NCBI RefSeq assembly: GCF_023700005.1
Contig: NZ_JAMLJK010000003.1
Location: forward strand, 1 to 64,000
Source of the DNA: Larsenimonas rhizosphaerae
Lineage (GTDB): Bacteria > Pseudomonadota > Gammaproteobacteria > Pseudomonadales > Halomonadaceae
Reading direction: 5' to 3'
DNA: 64,000 nt
Shown one piece after another: positions 36,260-46,075 of this stretch. A program made the position numbers and the translations under genes. Below the pieces are notes generated by a model. That model did not search any database, was not told where the DNA came from, and saw only the letters and a program-made list of their open reading frames with translations. The first letter of the stretch is position 1. Each line of letters begins with the position of its first letter.

Positions 36260-36874
36260 ATGGCCCGTCCACGACAGCATGCACCGGATGAGCTGCATGC
36301 GAGAGTGATGGCGGCATGTGATGAGTGGCTCGTGTCTCAGCCGATCCACTCCCTGTCGTTACGCTCCATCGCCCGAGAAGTCGGGTGCGCGCCGAGTACG
36401 TTGCTTAAACTCTACGGCAGCTTCAGTAATCTGTTGCAATACGTCAATATCGATACCCTCAACGCCCTGCGAAGCGGCATCGAGGAAGACAATGAAGATC
36501 ATGCGCCAAGTGAGCGCATCTACCGTCTTGCTCGCCTTTACTGGCAGTTTGCCCAGAAATACCCGTACCGATGGCAACTGCTTTTTGACCATCCGCTGGC
36601 GCAGGAAGGAGAGCTTGATCAGCGCCAGAGTAACATGATCGAGCAGTTGTTCATCCGCGTGGAGCAGACTCTTCGGGAGATTCAGCCCACGCTTAGTCAG
36701 GTCGAGGCCAACTATATGGCCCGCTCTCTGTGGGGCAGTGTTCACGGGCTGGTGCAGCTGGGACTTAACGAGCGTCTGGGATATTGGCAGGGCAAGCCGC
36801 TGGAGGTCACGGAGCTGCTGGATCAGTTGTTGGCTACCATCATTCGCGGTCTCCGCTACAAGGACAGCGCGTGA
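36260..36874 (+). CDS. TetR-family regulator
   Basis: 204 residues. The N-terminal helix-turn-helix is SLSLRSIAREVGCAPSTLLKLYGSFSNLL split by the turn. The C-terminal ligand domain carries ARSLWGSVHGLVQLGL, the WHG-type signature. The ligand is unknown. AGGGGAA lies before the ATG. Its stop overlaps the GTG start of the LplT-PlsC fusion gene as GTGA, so it probably controls that gene and itself. The divergent SRAP-like gene starts 121 bases away. Confidence 0.88.
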   Translation: MARPRQHAPDELHARVMAACDEWLVSQPIHSLSLRSIAREVGCAPSTLLKLYGSFSNLLQYVNIDTLNALRSGIEEDNEDHAPSERIYRLARLYWQFAQKYPYRWQLLFDHPLAQEGELDQRQSNMIEQLFIRVEQTLREIQPTLSQVEANYMARSLWGSVHGLVQLGLNERLGYWQGKPLEVTELLDQLLATIIRGLRYKDSA

Positions 36875-38769
36875 GTGCAGAAATGATGTGGCACCGGCGC
36901 TTTGCGCCCTTTTTCTGGACTCAGGCGCTGGGTGCATTCAACGACAACGTGTTCAAGAATGTCCTGTTGTTGCTGGTCACCTTTGTTGCCGTGCCACAGC
37001 GCGGCTGGGATGCCGGTCTTGTCAATAACCTGGCAGCCGGTCTCTTTATTCTTCCCTTTCTGCTGTTTTCCGCACTGGGCGGTGCGCTGGCCGATGCCAT
37101 GGACAAGCGGCGCCTGATTACTGCGCTTAAATGGCTGGAGCTGTTGACCATGCTCGGGGCTGCCTGGGCATTGATCAACGGAGCCTTCGAAGTATTACTG
37201 GCGCTACTGTTCATGATGGGAACGCAGTCAGCGCTGTTTGGCCCGGTAAAGTACGCCATTTTGCCCCAGCACCTGGGGCGACATGAACTGGTCAGTGGCA
37301 ACGCCTGGATTGAAATGGGTACCTTTCTCGCCATTTTGCTGGGTACCCTGTCATCTTCCTTTCTGCTGTCCGAGCCTTCGGAAGGCAACTGGCTGGCCGC
37401 CATATGCCTGGTGGTCGTGGCATTGATCGGGCTGGGCACCTGCTGGCTTATTCCCTCCGCTCCTCCTGTCAGATCTCACAAGGTGCGCTGGCAGCCCATT
37501 CGCGAATCAACGCGCGTCATGAAGGACGCCTGGCGTGCCAAACGGGTTTTTCCAGCCCTGGTGGCCATCAGCCTGTTCTGGTTTCTGGGCACCTGTTATC
37601 TGACACAGTTGCCGATCTGGACTCGCCAGATCGTCATGGGAGGTGAAACGGCTGTCAGTCTGTTGCTGGCTGCCTTTGCCGTCGGTATCGGGCTGGGTGC
37701 CTTGATCTGTGCACGCCTGTCCGCCGGCCGCCTTGAAGTCGGCCTGGTACCCATTGGTGCCCTTTTGATTGCACTGGGTGGGTTCGGGTTTGCCATGACA
37801 GACCCCCTGGCCAGTGCGCCACAATCGATGGCTTCCCTGTTGTCCATGCCCGCGTTGTGGTGGATGCTTTTGAAGCTGGCGACGGTGGGCGTGGGAGGTG
37901 GGCTTTATATCGTGCCGCTTTATACGCTGATTCAGTTGCGCAGCCCGGAAGATCAGAGAGCGCGGATGATCGCTGCCAATAACCTGCTGAATGCTGTCTT
38001 CATGATTGCTGCAGCAGTGTTCGGTGTGCTGGTGCTCAGTGTCTTCAAGGCTTCACTATCCACCCTGTTTGTATTGCTGGCCCTGCTGGCCCTGTTGATT
38101 GCCGTCAGTGTAGCCAGTCTTCATCCTCGGCCCACCATGCGCATTGTCATTTTCCTGCTGGTGCATTGCTGGTATCGGTTGAGGCTTTCCGGGCGTCGTC
38201 ATATTCCGGCCGAGGGCGCTGCACTGATCGTGTGTAATCATGTCAGCTTCATGGATGCACTGGTCATGGGGGGCGCCAGCTCACGTCCGCTGCGCTTTCT
38301 GATGGACAAGCCGATCTATCAGTCACCGTGGATGAATTGGTTTTTTCGGATTGCCGGCGCTATTCCGGTGGAATCCGAACGTCGTGATCCCAAGGGGATG
38401 CGCCGAGCGCTTGATCAAATCAGCGACGCGTTGCGTAATGGTGAAGTGGTGATGCTGTTTCCCGAAGGTCGATTGACCCGGGATGGCCAGGTACATGAAT
38501 TTCGGCGCGGGATCGAGTTGATCCTGAAGCGAGATCCGGTACCTGTCGTGCCGGCGGCCCTGTCCGGTCTGTGGGGGTCATGGACTTCCCGCCAGGGGGG
38601 GCGGCCCTTCAAGGGATGGCCGAGCCGGTGTCGTGCACGGGTCTGCCTCAGATTCGGTGAGCCCTTGCCGGCGGATACCAGCCGTCTGGACCTGCAGCAT
38701 GCCGTCATGGCGTTGAAGGAAGAGGGCGATCTGACCGCCAGTACCGCTCCGCTTTCACCGCCACACTAG
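36871..38769 (+). CDS. LplT-like MFS flippase fused to a PlsC acyltransferase
   Basis: 632 residues. Residues 1 to about 415 are a 12-helix MFS domain with FFWTQALGAFNDNVFKN, the start typical of LplT lysophospholipid flippases. After a link, a PlsC domain has CNHVSFMDALVMGG (HX4D, about residues 456-461) and FPEGRLTRDGQV. Longer relatives add an acyl-ACP synthetase domain (Aas); it is absent here. The likely job is import and re-acylation of lysophospholipids. The GTG at 36871 has AAGGA at good spacing and overlaps the TetR stop; the first ATG is at 36883. Confidence 0.87.
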   Translation: MSAEMMWHRRFAPFFWTQALGAFNDNVFKNVLLLLVTFVAVPQRGWDAGLVNNLAAGLFILPFLLFSALGGALADAMDKRRLITALKWLELLTMLGAAWALINGAFEVLLALLFMMGTQSALFGPVKYAILPQHLGRHELVSGNAWIEMGTFLAILLGTLSSSFLLSEPSEGNWLAAICLVVVALIGLGTCWLIPSAPPVRSHKVRWQPIRESTRVMKDAWRAKRVFPALVAISLFWFLGTCYLTQLPIWTRQIVMGGETAVSLLLAAFAVGIGLGALICARLSAGRLEVGLVPIGALLIALGGFGFAMTDPLASAPQSMASLLSMPALWWMLLKLATVGVGGGLYIVPLYTLIQLRSPEDQRARMIAANNLLNAVFMIAAAVFGVLVLSVFKASLSTLFVLLALLALLIAVSVASLHPRPTMRIVIFLLVHCWYRLRLSGRRHIPAEGAALIVCNHVSFMDALVMGGASSRPLRFLMDKPIYQSPWMNWFFRIAGAIPVESERRDPKGMRRALDQISDALRNGEVVMLFPEGRLTRDGQVHEFRRGIELILKRDPVPVVPAALSGLWGSWTSRQGGRPFKGWPSRCRARVCLRFGEPLPADTSRLDLQHAVMALKEEGDLTASTAPLSPPH

Positions 38770-38787
38770 CTTCTTCACCAGGCTGGC

Positions 38788-40122
38788 TTATCCTGCCAGC
38801 TTGGGGGTGGGCCAGGGCAGGGTGATGGTTGCAGAGAGGCCGCCAAGGTTGCTCTCGCCCAGGGTGAGGGTGCCGCCATGGTGGCCAACGATCTGTTCAA
38901 CAATGCCCAGCCCCAGCCCGTGCCCGCTGACCTGCTCATCCAGGCGCGTTCCCCTGTTCAACACATCACCTCGATGTTCGATGGCTATCCCTGGGCCATC
39001 ATCATCAACCTGCAGGCGCATGGCATGTTCTTCGGCATGAAGCGTGAGGCGAGCCTGACTGGCTGCCCACTTGCCGGCGTTATCAAGCAGGTTGCCCAGC
39101 ACTTCCAGTAGTTCATCCCTGTCCCACGGAAGAGAGGCAGGCTTGTCCCCCAGACAGAGAAAGCGAATCCTGGGACCATGAATTTCACGCAGGGTATCCA
39201 GCAGTGGCGGCAAATCGTGTTCCGGGCGAAAGCGTGCGGCCGGTGATACCTCACTGGTATCAAGACGTGCTCGCTGTAGCTCACGCTCGACCAGTCGATG
39301 GATATCATCCAGCCGGTGCTGCAGGCCCTTCTTGATATCAGGATGCTGATTGAGTTCTTCCCTGGAAAGCAGGGCTTCCATCACGGCCAGCGGTGTCTTG
39401 AGGGCGTGCCCCAGATTGGCAATGCCATCGCGTGAGCGGTTGAGCACCTGCTCGATGCGTCCGAGCTGATGGTTGAGCTCGGTAACGACCGGAGATATTT
39501 CAGCGGGCATGGGTGTTTCAAGGGCCATGCGTTCGCCTTCGTGAAGCTGGGCCAGTTCCTGCTGCAGGCGGTCAAGTGGCTTGAGGCCAAGCCGGATCAC
39601 ACGACGCTGAATCAATACCAGAAGCCCTGCCATGGCCCCGCCGAGCCCCCAGATGGACCAGCGAAGCCAGAATAGCCGGTAGGTTACCGGGGTATAGTCA
39701 AGCGCAGTCGTGACCTGGATTTCATGAGTGCCACGGTGGTACTGACCTGTCCATACCAGTAGTTTCTGGTCTTCCGGACCGGGCTCCAGTCCGTGGGACA
39801 GGCCCTGGCTATGGGGCTTGATCTGAAAGTCCCACAGCGAACGGGAGCGAATGGGCGGCAGGTCGTCAATCTGGATAAGAAAGTAGTGACCGGAATATAC
39901 GCGATTAAAGGATGCTCGCAGTGTATCCGGATCAAGGCGCTGTGGGCTGTTTTCAAGCTGGGGGTTGGCGATCAGGCTTTCAGCATCCTCCTGTAGTCGC
40001 TCCCCCAGATAATCGCGCGTTGCGTAGTCAAACAGCAGCACGCTGCCCTGGGCCAGCAACAGCATGACGACCAGGCTGGCCAGCAACAGCCCCATGTCCA
40101 GCCGTCGGGTCAGCGACATCAT
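38788..40122 (-). CDS. Sensor histidine kinase (PhoQ-like group)
   Basis: 444 residues. TM1 is at about 11-33 and TM2 at 150-172, enclosing a periplasmic sensor of about 115 residues. A HAMP-like link follows. The dimerisation domain has [17 protein letters not shown] with the phospho-acceptor His239, and the ATPase has [16 protein letters not shown] and GHGLGLGIV. Its start overlaps the response regulator stop by four bases. Together with the PepSY gene upstream, the operon resembles cation- or peptide-sensing systems; the signal is not known. Confidence 0.9.
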   Translation of the reverse strand: MMSLTRRLDMGLLLASLVVMLLLAQGSVLLFDYATRDYLGERLQEDAESLIANPQLENSPQRLDPDTLRASFNRVYSGHYFLIQIDDLPPIRSRSLWDFQIKPHSQGLSHGLEPGPEDQKLLVWTGQYHRGTHEIQVTTALDYTPVTYRLFWLRWSIWGLGGAMAGLLVLIQRRVIRLGLKPLDRLQQELAQLHEGERMALETPMPAEISPVVTELNHQLGRIEQVLNRSRDGIANLGHALKTPLAVMEALLSREELNQHPDIKKGLQHRLDDIHRLVERELQRARLDTSEVSPAARFRPEHDLPPLLDTLREIHGPRIRFLCLGDKPASLPWDRDELLEVLGNLLDNAGKWAASQARLTLHAEEHAMRLQVDDDGPGIAIEHRGDVLNRGTRLDEQVSGHGLGLGIVEQIVGHHGGTLTLGESNLGGLSATITLPWPTPKLAG

Positions 40123-40796
40123 GTCGTGCTGTCGCCACCAAATCGATAGCCCTGGCCACGTTGGGTCACGATGATGCTGCGGCCCAGTTTCTGGCGAAGG
40201 TGGTTGATGTGGACTTCGACCACGTTGGGATTGCGGTCATGCTCGCTGTCGTACAGGTGATCCAGCAGCCGATCCTTGGGAATAACGTGTTCGGGGTGGT
40301 GCATCAGGTAGCGCATGATCGCAAATTCGGCGCGGGTCAGACTGACGGCCTTGCCTTCGCTGTCGCGCATTGCTGTCTGGCTGTTTTCATCCAGAGTTAC
40401 ACCTGCGACAGCCAGCGTCGGAGAGGGGCGCTGGCCATGACGGCGCCGAACCAGTGCCTGCAGACGCAGAATCAATTCATCCGGATGAAACGGCTTCGGC
40501 AGGTAATCGTCTGCACCGGCGCGAAGGCCGGTAATACGTTCGCTCCAGCTTGAGCGAGCCGTCAGAATCAGGATGGGGATATCCAGACCGGCTTCACGCC
40601 ATTCTTCAAGCAGGCTCAGGCCGGGTCGGCCCGGGAGCCCCAGGTCCAGTACGATGACATCGTAGGGTTCCTTGACCGCCATGGTGGCAGCGTCGCGGCC
40701 ATCGGTATACCAGTCCACGGCGTAGCCGTTTCTGCTGAACAGCGCGTTGAGCTCATCGGCAAGCGGGACATTGTCCTCAACCAGTAGCAACCGCAT
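40119..40796 (-). CDS. OmpR/PhoP-type response regulator
   Basis: 225 residues. The receiver domain has Glu7/Asp8, the phospho-acceptor Asp51 in [10 protein letters not shown], Thr79 region LILTARSS and Lys in YLPKPF. The winged-helix domain is DNA-binding with [14 protein letters not shown] and [10 protein letters not shown]. The kinase gene overlaps its stop (ATGA) and the PepSY gene ends three bases upstream, so all three are one transcript. Confidence 0.93.
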   Translation of the reverse strand: MRLLLVEDNVPLADELNALFSRNGYAVDWYTDGRDAATMAVKEPYDVIVLDLGLPGRPGLSLLEEWREAGLDIPILILTARSSWSERITGLRAGADDYLPKPFHPDELILRLQALVRRRHGQRPSPTLAVAGVTLDENSQTAMRDSEGKAVSLTRAEFAIMRYLMHHPEHVIPKDRLLDHLYDSEHDRNPNVVEVHINHLRQKLGRSIIVTQRGQGYRFGGDSTT

Positions 40797-40799
40797 AAC

Positions 40800-41171
40800 T
40801 TATTTTTCCTCGCTGGCGGTAATGTAATCACCTGTGACCGCATCGAATTTCAATTCCCAGACTGTGCCCTGGTCATCAAGAATATCAATTTCATAGATAT
40901 AGCGGTCATGTTCCTTTTCAAGCTCGGCCTCCAGCAATTTACCGCTGTGATGGCGTCGTGCCTTCTCCAGTATGGCTGGAAATTCAATGATATGGCCCGA
41001 GCGGGTCAGGCGAAGCACATCATCCTGGGAGAGATCAGCCTGGCACGGCTGGGTCATGGCCATCAGGCATACCAGGACCAGGCACGGCCCGCCGATCCAC
41101 AGGAAAGTGGCAGGGTGCCTTATGGCCCGCATCCCTGCGGCAGCAGCCGGCCAATGGTAGGCGAGAGTCAT
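40800..41171 (-). CDS. PepSY-domain secreted or membrane protein
   Basis: 123 residues. A hydrophobic N-terminal segment (FLWIGGPCLVLVCLMAM) ending near QPCQA looks like a signal peptide. A PepSY domain follows, with VLRLTRSGHIIEFPAILEKA and the typical RYIYEIDILDDQGTVWELKFDA end split over two strands. Such proteins often accompany CarSR/PhoPQ-like systems and may inhibit a protease or modulate the sensor. The ATG at 41171 has GGAG six bases upstream. Confidence 0.82.
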   Translation of the reverse strand: MTLAYHWPAAAAGMRAIRHPATFLWIGGPCLVLVCLMAMTQPCQADLSQDDVLRLTRSGHIIEFPAILEKARRHHSGKLLEAELEKEHDRYIYEIDILDDQGTVWELKFDAVTGDYITASEEK

Positions 41172-41251
41172 GGTGCTCTCCGTCGCGTCAAAGGCTCAAA
41201 GACTACTGTATTCGCGCCACTTCAACCTGAAACAGCCCTTGTGTCGGCCCT

Positions 41252-42535
41252 CTAGTCACGAATGGGGCGACGTACGGTAGCCTGCCAGCAGCGCGCTGCA
41301 GTGATCAGGTTGTCCTTGACGTCCAGAATTTCCATCCGGGACGTGCCGATCTGGAGGCAGGCTGCAGCATCGGGAAAGGACTCCAGGTGTTCGAGAATCA
41401 GTCCGTTGAGGGTTTTTGGGCCATCCGTGGGAAGCTGCCAGCCGAGCACCTTGTTCACCTCACGAATATTGGCTGTACCGTCAATGACATAGCTGCCGTC
41501 ATTTTGCAGGTGTATGTCCTGATGGGTGCCCGAGACGTCGGTGGTAAATTCTCCCACGATCTCTTCGAGAATGTCTTCGAGTGTTGCCAGCCCCTGAATG
41601 TCGCCGTACTCGTCTACCACGATACCGATGCGCCGCTTTTGCTGCTGAAAGTTGAGCAGTTGCGTGTGGAGCGGGGTGGATTCGGGAATGAAGTAGGGTT
41701 CGCGGGCTTCCTGAACGATGGCAGCCTTGGTGACTTCCGGCTTGGACAGAAAGCGCGCAGCATTGCGCAGGTGAAGAATACCGATGATATTGTTGATATC
41801 ACCCTTGTAGACCGGGAGCCGCGTGTGCTGGCTGGCCCGGATGTCAGCCAGCAGGCTGTCTATGGGGCTGTCCAAGTCCAGGCCGACAATCTCGTGGCGA
41901 GGCACCATGATGTCGTTGACGGTGACGTTTTCCAGATCAAGAATCGAGATCAGCATGGACTGGTGGCGGCGGGGAATCAGCGTGCCGGCCTCGTGCACCA
42001 CGGTTCTGAGTTCATCTCGCGTTAAACTGGAAGCGCCGCCTGAAACATCCTTGATGCCAACCATGCGTAACAGGCCGTTCGAGATGCCGTTGACCAGCCA
42101 GACCAGCGGATACATGAACTTCAGCAGGGGCTCAAGAATTACCGAGGCGGGGAAGGCGATGCGCTCGGGCTTTACTGCAGCCATGGTCTTGGGCGTCACT
42201 TCGGCAAAAATCAGTACTACCAGCGTCAGGGCTGCCGTGGAAATGGCCGGACCGGAAACATCACCAAAGAAATGGATCGCGATGATGGTGGCAATCGAGG
42301 CTGCCAGATTGTTGACGAAATTATTGCCGATCAGGATGACACCTATCAGGCGGTCCGGACGGGCAAGCAGACGCAGTACGCGCTTGGCGCGCTTGTCACC
42401 GGCCTTTTCGAGGTGGCTCAGGCGATACCGGTTGATGGACATCATGCCGGTCTCGGAACTCGAGAAGAAGGCTGACAGGGCAATCAGTAGTCCCAGCAGG
42501 ACAAACATCACCCACAACGATGTGTCGTTGCTCAA
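41252..42535 (-). CDS. CorC/HlyC-family membrane protein (DUF21-CBS)
   Basis: 427 residues. The DUF21 domain has three or four TM segments (FVLLGLLIALSAFFSSSE at the start). Two CBS domains follow around NDIMVPRHEIVGLD and NIIGILHL, and a CorC_HlyC domain near GIVVDEYGDIQGLATLEDIL. Members are linked to magnesium and cobalt efflux or sodium-driven magnesium export. It follows the CcsA-like gene with an 80-base gap and lies 80 bases before the PepSY gene on the same strand. Confidence 0.9.
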   Translation of the reverse strand: MSNDTSLWVMFVLLGLLIALSAFFSSSETGMMSINRYRLSHLEKAGDKRAKRVLRLLARPDRLIGVILIGNNFVNNLAASIATIIAIHFFGDVSGPAISTAALTLVVLIFAEVTPKTMAAVKPERIAFPASVILEPLLKFMYPLVWLVNGISNGLLRMVGIKDVSGGASSLTRDELRTVVHEAGTLIPRRHQSMLISILDLENVTVNDIMVPRHEIVGLDLDSPIDSLLADIRASQHTRLPVYKGDINNIIGILHLRNAARFLSKPEVTKAAIVQEAREPYFIPESTPLHTQLLNFQQQKRRIGIVVDEYGDIQGLATLEDILEEIVGEFTTDVSGTHQDIHLQNDGSYVIDGTANIREVNKVLGWQLPTDGPKTLNGLILEHLESFPDAAACLQIGTSRMEILDVKDNLITAARCWQATVRRPIRD

Positions 42536-42615
42536 AATTCAATAATCCTCGATATAAAGCCAGAGATGGTTGTAGGGATTTGCTGCGCCGGTGTCAAGGC
42601 ACGGGGGGCTGCCCA

Positions 42616-43419
42616 TCAAAAGGTAGAGTGGTAGATCAGGGTCAGTGCCAGTTTGCTGCCGAGGTAGGCCAGCAGCAGTGAGACGCTTCCGGTAAGGGTC
42701 CAGCGAACGGCGCGCTGACCTCGCCAGCCACGATAATGATGGCCCCACAGAAGAATGCCGAAAATGATCCATGCGGCAATCGACAGGACGGTCTTGTGGG
42801 CCAGGTGCTGGGCAAACAGATTATCCAGAAAGATAAAGCCGCTGATGATGGCACCGGTCAGGAAGACCATTCCCCAGCTGATAAGCTCGAACAGCAACCG
42901 CTCCATGCGTACCAGGGGAGGCAGAACCTGGATGATGCCCCGTAGATGATGATGCTTGAGCGCATGTTGCTGAAATGCCAGCAGAATGGAGACCACGGCC
43001 GCAATGCTCAGCAGTCCATAGGCCAGCATGGAGGTAGCAATGTGGATGATCAGGCCGGGGCTGAATCCGCTTTCCACGGTGTTGCCCGGCAGGCCGATAA
43101 CGGCCGTGACAGAGACGGCGGCAATCGGAAACAGAATGGCCGAGGCAGCCAGGATGGGCTTGAAGAAGCTGACCACGATCAACAGGAGCGTAATGATCCA
43201 GCAGGCCAGCGATGCGCTTTCCGACAGGCCCAGGTTGAATCCCGTCGCCGCGTGAATGGTCAGGTAAACGATGACGCCGTGACACAGGGCTGCGGTGCCG
43301 CCCAGCCACTGTACCGGTGCCGGGCGAGGTTCAACTCGGCGCGCCAGGGCCATGGCCTGCCACAGACCGGCAGCGAGATACAGCAAGATGGCCGCGAAGG
43401 CAAAGGGCAGTGCCTGCAT
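42616..43419 (-). CDS. CcsA/YpjD-like cytochrome c assembly family membrane protein
   Basis: 267 residues with about eight TM segments and a cytochrome_C_asm-type core (YGLLSIAAVVSILLAFQ, and HKTVLSIAAWIIFGILLWGHH with conserved His). YpjD-type genes commonly lie beside ffh and corC in gammaproteobacteria, as here; their function is unclear. AAGGAG lies 12 bases before the ATG at 43419. The ATG at 43431 abuts that site, so I prefer the shorter form. It is divergent from ffh. Confidence 0.85.
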   Translation of the reverse strand: MQALPFAFAAILLYLAAGLWQAMALARRVEPRPAPVQWLGGTAALCHGVIVYLTIHAATGFNLGLSESASLACWIITLLLIVVSFFKPILAASAILFPIAAVSVTAVIGLPGNTVESGFSPGLIIHIATSMLAYGLLSIAAVVSILLAFQQHALKHHHLRGIIQVLPPLVRMERLLFELISWGMVFLTGAIISGFIFLDNLFAQHLAHKTVLSIAAWIIFGILLWGHHYRGWRGQRAVRWTLTGSVSLLLAYLGSKLALTLIYHSTF

Positions 43420-43588
43420 GAAGAGCGTCATCTCCTTGAATGGTCGTGCATGATTCGGGGTGGACTTGTTTTGACCACTATACCGTAAAGCTGTCTGTGG
43501 TGGCATCCGATGGCCTGGCCATGACGTCGCAGTCGGGTAAATTCGTTCGGTGCAGCGCCAACCCATGGAGGCACGGGCCTCTTGTGCG

Positions 43589-43594
43589 TATAAT
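43589..43594 (+). promoter_or_regulatory. -10 box of the ffh promoter
   Basis: A perfect TATAAT lies 70 bases before the ffh ATG in the 245-base gap to the divergent gene. No good -35 hexamer is visible at 16-18 bases upstream (TGGAGG region), so the promoter is tentative. Confidence 0.45.
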
Positions 43595-43664
43595 CCGTTG
43601 TCAAATGCCCATGACACCGCGCCCGGGAGGCTTCCCGTCAGGCGCCGTTTTGCCGGAGAGGCTT

Positions 43665-45065
43665 ATGTTTGACAGTTTGACAGATCGCCTGTCGCACACG
43701 CTCAGGTCCATTTCCGGACAGGCGAAGCTGACTGAAGACAATATCAAGGACACGCTGCGAGAGGTGCGACGTGCGCTGCTGGAGGCGGATGTTGCCCTGC
43801 CGGTGGTCAAGGCGTTCATCGATCAGGTGCGTGAACGTGCCGTTGGCCAGGAAGTTTCCAAGAGCCTGTCGCCGGGCCAGCAGTTCGTCAAGATCGTTCA
43901 GCAGGAGCTGGAATCGATCATGGGCGAGGCCAATGTGCCACTGGATTTCGGGCGCAGCGAGCCGGCGGTGATCCTGATGGCGGGTCTGCAGGGGGCGGGC
44001 AAGACCACCTCGGTTGCCAAGCTGGCCAAGTACCTACGGGAACGCGAGAAGAAAAAGGTGCTGGTGGTATCGGCGGATGTCTATCGTCCTGCGGCGATCG
44101 ATCAGCTTGAAATGCTGGCCTCCGAGGTGGGGGTCGAGTTCTTCCCGTCTCACAGCAGTCAGAAACCGGTGGATATCGCCAATGCGGCGATCAAGCATGC
44201 CGGCATCAAGTTTCATGATGTTGTGCTGGTGGATACGGCGGGCCGTCTTCACGTCGATGACGTGATGATGGGCGAAATTCAGGAGCTTCACCGCGCCCTG
44301 TCGCCGCAGGAAACGCTGTTTGTCGTCGATGCCATGACCGGGCAGGATGCGGCGAATACGGCCAGGGCGTTCCATGAGGCGCTGCCGCTGACCGGTGTCA
44401 TTCTGACCAAGGTCGACGGGGATGCCCGTGGCGGTGCGGCCCTGTCGGTGCGTCATATTACCGGCAAGCCTATCAAGTTTCTGGGCATGGGCGAGAAAAC
44501 CGACGCCCTCGAGCCGTTCTACCCGGATCGTATTGCTTCGCGCATTCTGGGCATGGGCGATGTGCTCAGCCTGATCGAGGAGGCCGAGCGCAAGGTTGAT
44601 CGTTCCAAGGCCGATCAGCTCAGCCGCAAGATCAAGAAAGGGCAGAGCTTTGATCTGGAAGATTTCCGCGACCAGCTTCAGCAGCTCAAGCAGATGGGCG
44701 GCATGGGCAACCTGCTGGACAAGCTGCCGGGGATGGGGCAGATGGCCGACATGGCCAAGGGGCAGGCCAGCGAGAAGGAGTTCGGCAAGCTCGAGTCGAT
44801 GATCAACTCCATGACCCAGAAGGAGCGTCGCAAGCCGGAACTGATCAATGGGTCTCGCAAGCGTCGTATCTGCGCCGGGTCCGGAACCCAGGTGGCCGAT
44901 CTCAATCGTCTTTTGAAGCAGCACAAGCAGATGCAGAAGATGATGAAGAAGATGGGCAAGAAGGGCGGCATGCAGAAGATGATGCGTGGCATGAGCTCCA
45001 TGATGGGCGGTGGCGGCCCGGGCGGCCCGATGGGTGGCGGACCGGGTGGTTTTCCCGGGAGGTAG
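43665..45065 (+). CDS. ffh: Signal recognition particle protein Ffh
   Basis: 466 residues. The N domain (1-85) is followed by the GTPase G domain: GLQGAGKTT, DVYRPAAIDQL, DTAGRLHVDD, TKVDGDARGG. The M domain is methionine-rich, with RMM-type KQMQKMMKKMG and a Gly/Met/Pro tail. It binds signal sequences and 4.5S RNA and docks on FtsY. The ATG at 43665 fits the family start MFDSLTDRLS, with GGAGAGG upstream. It heads the plus-strand housekeeping block. Confidence 0.96.
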   Translation: MFDSLTDRLSHTLRSISGQAKLTEDNIKDTLREVRRALLEADVALPVVKAFIDQVRERAVGQEVSKSLSPGQQFVKIVQQELESIMGEANVPLDFGRSEPAVILMAGLQGAGKTTSVAKLAKYLREREKKKVLVVSADVYRPAAIDQLEMLASEVGVEFFPSHSSQKPVDIANAAIKHAGIKFHDVVLVDTAGRLHVDDVMMGEIQELHRALSPQETLFVVDAMTGQDAANTARAFHEALPLTGVILTKVDGDARGGAALSVRHITGKPIKFLGMGEKTDALEPFYPDRIASRILGMGDVLSLIEEAERKVDRSKADQLSRKIKKGQSFDLEDFRDQLQQLKQMGGMGNLLDKLPGMGQMADMAKGQASEKEFGKLESMINSMTQKERRKPELINGSRKRRICAGSGTQVADLNRLLKQHKQMQKMMKKMGKKGGMQKMMRGMSSMMGGGGPGGPMGGGPGGFPGR

Positions 45066-45139
45066 GCCTTCGGTCAGGGACAGGGTAAGTGGTTCCCAAT
45101 CATTGAACTTTCCCGTAGAATACCGCGTCTTCAAACAAA

Positions 45140-45162
45140 CGTGCCCGCATTATGCGGGCACG
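45140..45162 (+). other. Hairpin in the ffh-rpsP gap
   Basis: CGTGCCCGCA pairs with TGCGGGCACG over TTA, a perfect 10-bp stem, without a T-run. It lies 61 bases before the rpsP ATG. It may be an attenuator, an RNA processing site or a factor-independent end for ffh. Confidence 0.5.
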
Positions 45163-45222
45163 TGACTATTCACCCGGAGCTTGCCAAGGCTCTGATTGAT
45201 ACCAACCCAAAGGACATTAACG

Positions 45223-45483
45223 ATGGTAACGATTCGTTTAGCCCGTGGTGGCGCCAAGAAGCGTCCGTTTTATCACGTAGCGGTCACCGACTCTCGTCGT
45301 GCCCGTGACGGCCGCTTTATCGAGCGCCTCGGCTTTTTCAACCCGGTTGCCCGCGGCCAGGAAGAGCGTCTGCGTCTTGACGTTGAGCGCGTTGAATTCT
45401 GGCAGAGCCAGGGTGCCCAGTTGACCGAACGCGTCAGCGAGCTGGTCAAGGAAGCACGCAAGGCCCAGGCTGTCGAGGCCTGA
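45223..45483 (+). CDS. rpsP: 30S ribosomal protein S16
   Basis: 86 residues with the canonical start [20 protein letters not shown] and the conserved [19 protein letters not shown]. The start at 45223 has AAAGGA upstream. First gene of rpsP-rimM-trmD-rplS. Confidence 0.98.
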   Translation: MVTIRLARGGAKKRPFYHVAVTDSRRARDGRFIERLGFFNPVARGQEERLRLDVERVEFWQSQGAQLTERVSELVKEARKAQAVEA

Positions 45484-45487
45484 GACG

Positions 45488-46039
45488 ATGGCTGACCCGA
45501 TGACGTCCCGTACGCGTCCCTCGACGCAGGACAGTGTGCTGCTTGGTGCGCTGACCAGTCCTCATGGCGTCAAGGGTGGCTTGAAGGTGTATTCATACAC
45601 CAATCCCATCGAGGGCATTTTCGGTTATCCCGAATGGCTTGTCGTGACTCAGGGCCAGACGCGCACCATGCGTGTGCTTCAGGGCCGCCCGCAGGGCAAG
45701 GGTCTCGTGGTGTTTCTCGAGGGTGTTGATTCGCGTGATGATGCCGAGGCACTCGCCGGCGCCGAAATCCGGTTACCGACCGAGCAGCTGGCTCCTCTGA
45801 ATGCGAACGAGCTTTACTGGTATCAGCTTGAAGGTCTGCGCGTTGTCACCGTTGATGGCCAGACACTTGGACGGATCGATCACTTGTTCGAAACCGGTGC
45901 CAATGATGTCATGGTGGTCAAGGGGAGTGACGACAGTATCGACAGGCGCGAGCGATTGCTGCCGTATATCAGCAATGTTGTAACCGACGTTGATCTCGAC
46001 CGCGGCGAACTGACCGTCGACTGGGATCCGGAGTTTTAA
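45488..46039 (+). CDS. rimM: 16S rRNA processing protein RimM
   Basis: 183 residues. The N-terminal beta barrel starts LLGALTSPHGVKGGLKVYS, and the PRC-barrel half has LYWYQLEGLRVV and LLPYISNVVTDVDL. It binds S19 and aids 30S maturation. It lies four bases after rpsP and is co-transcribed with trmD. Confidence 0.96.
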   Translation: MADPMTSRTRPSTQDSVLLGALTSPHGVKGGLKVYSYTNPIEGIFGYPEWLVVTQGQTRTMRVLQGRPQGKGLVVFLEGVDSRDDAEALAGAEIRLPTEQLAPLNANELYWYQLEGLRVVTVDGQTLGRIDHLFETGANDVMVVKGSDDSIDRRERLLPYISNVVTDVDLDRGELTVDWDPEF

Positions 46040-46075
46040 CATGCGTTATGGCGTCGCTGGAAGGCAGAATATCCT

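Noticed and set aside
44034-45134. A 366-residue open frame on the minus strand over ffh
   Set aside because: It is a high-GC shadow of the certain ffh gene; the product is a His/Leu-rich string without family motifs.
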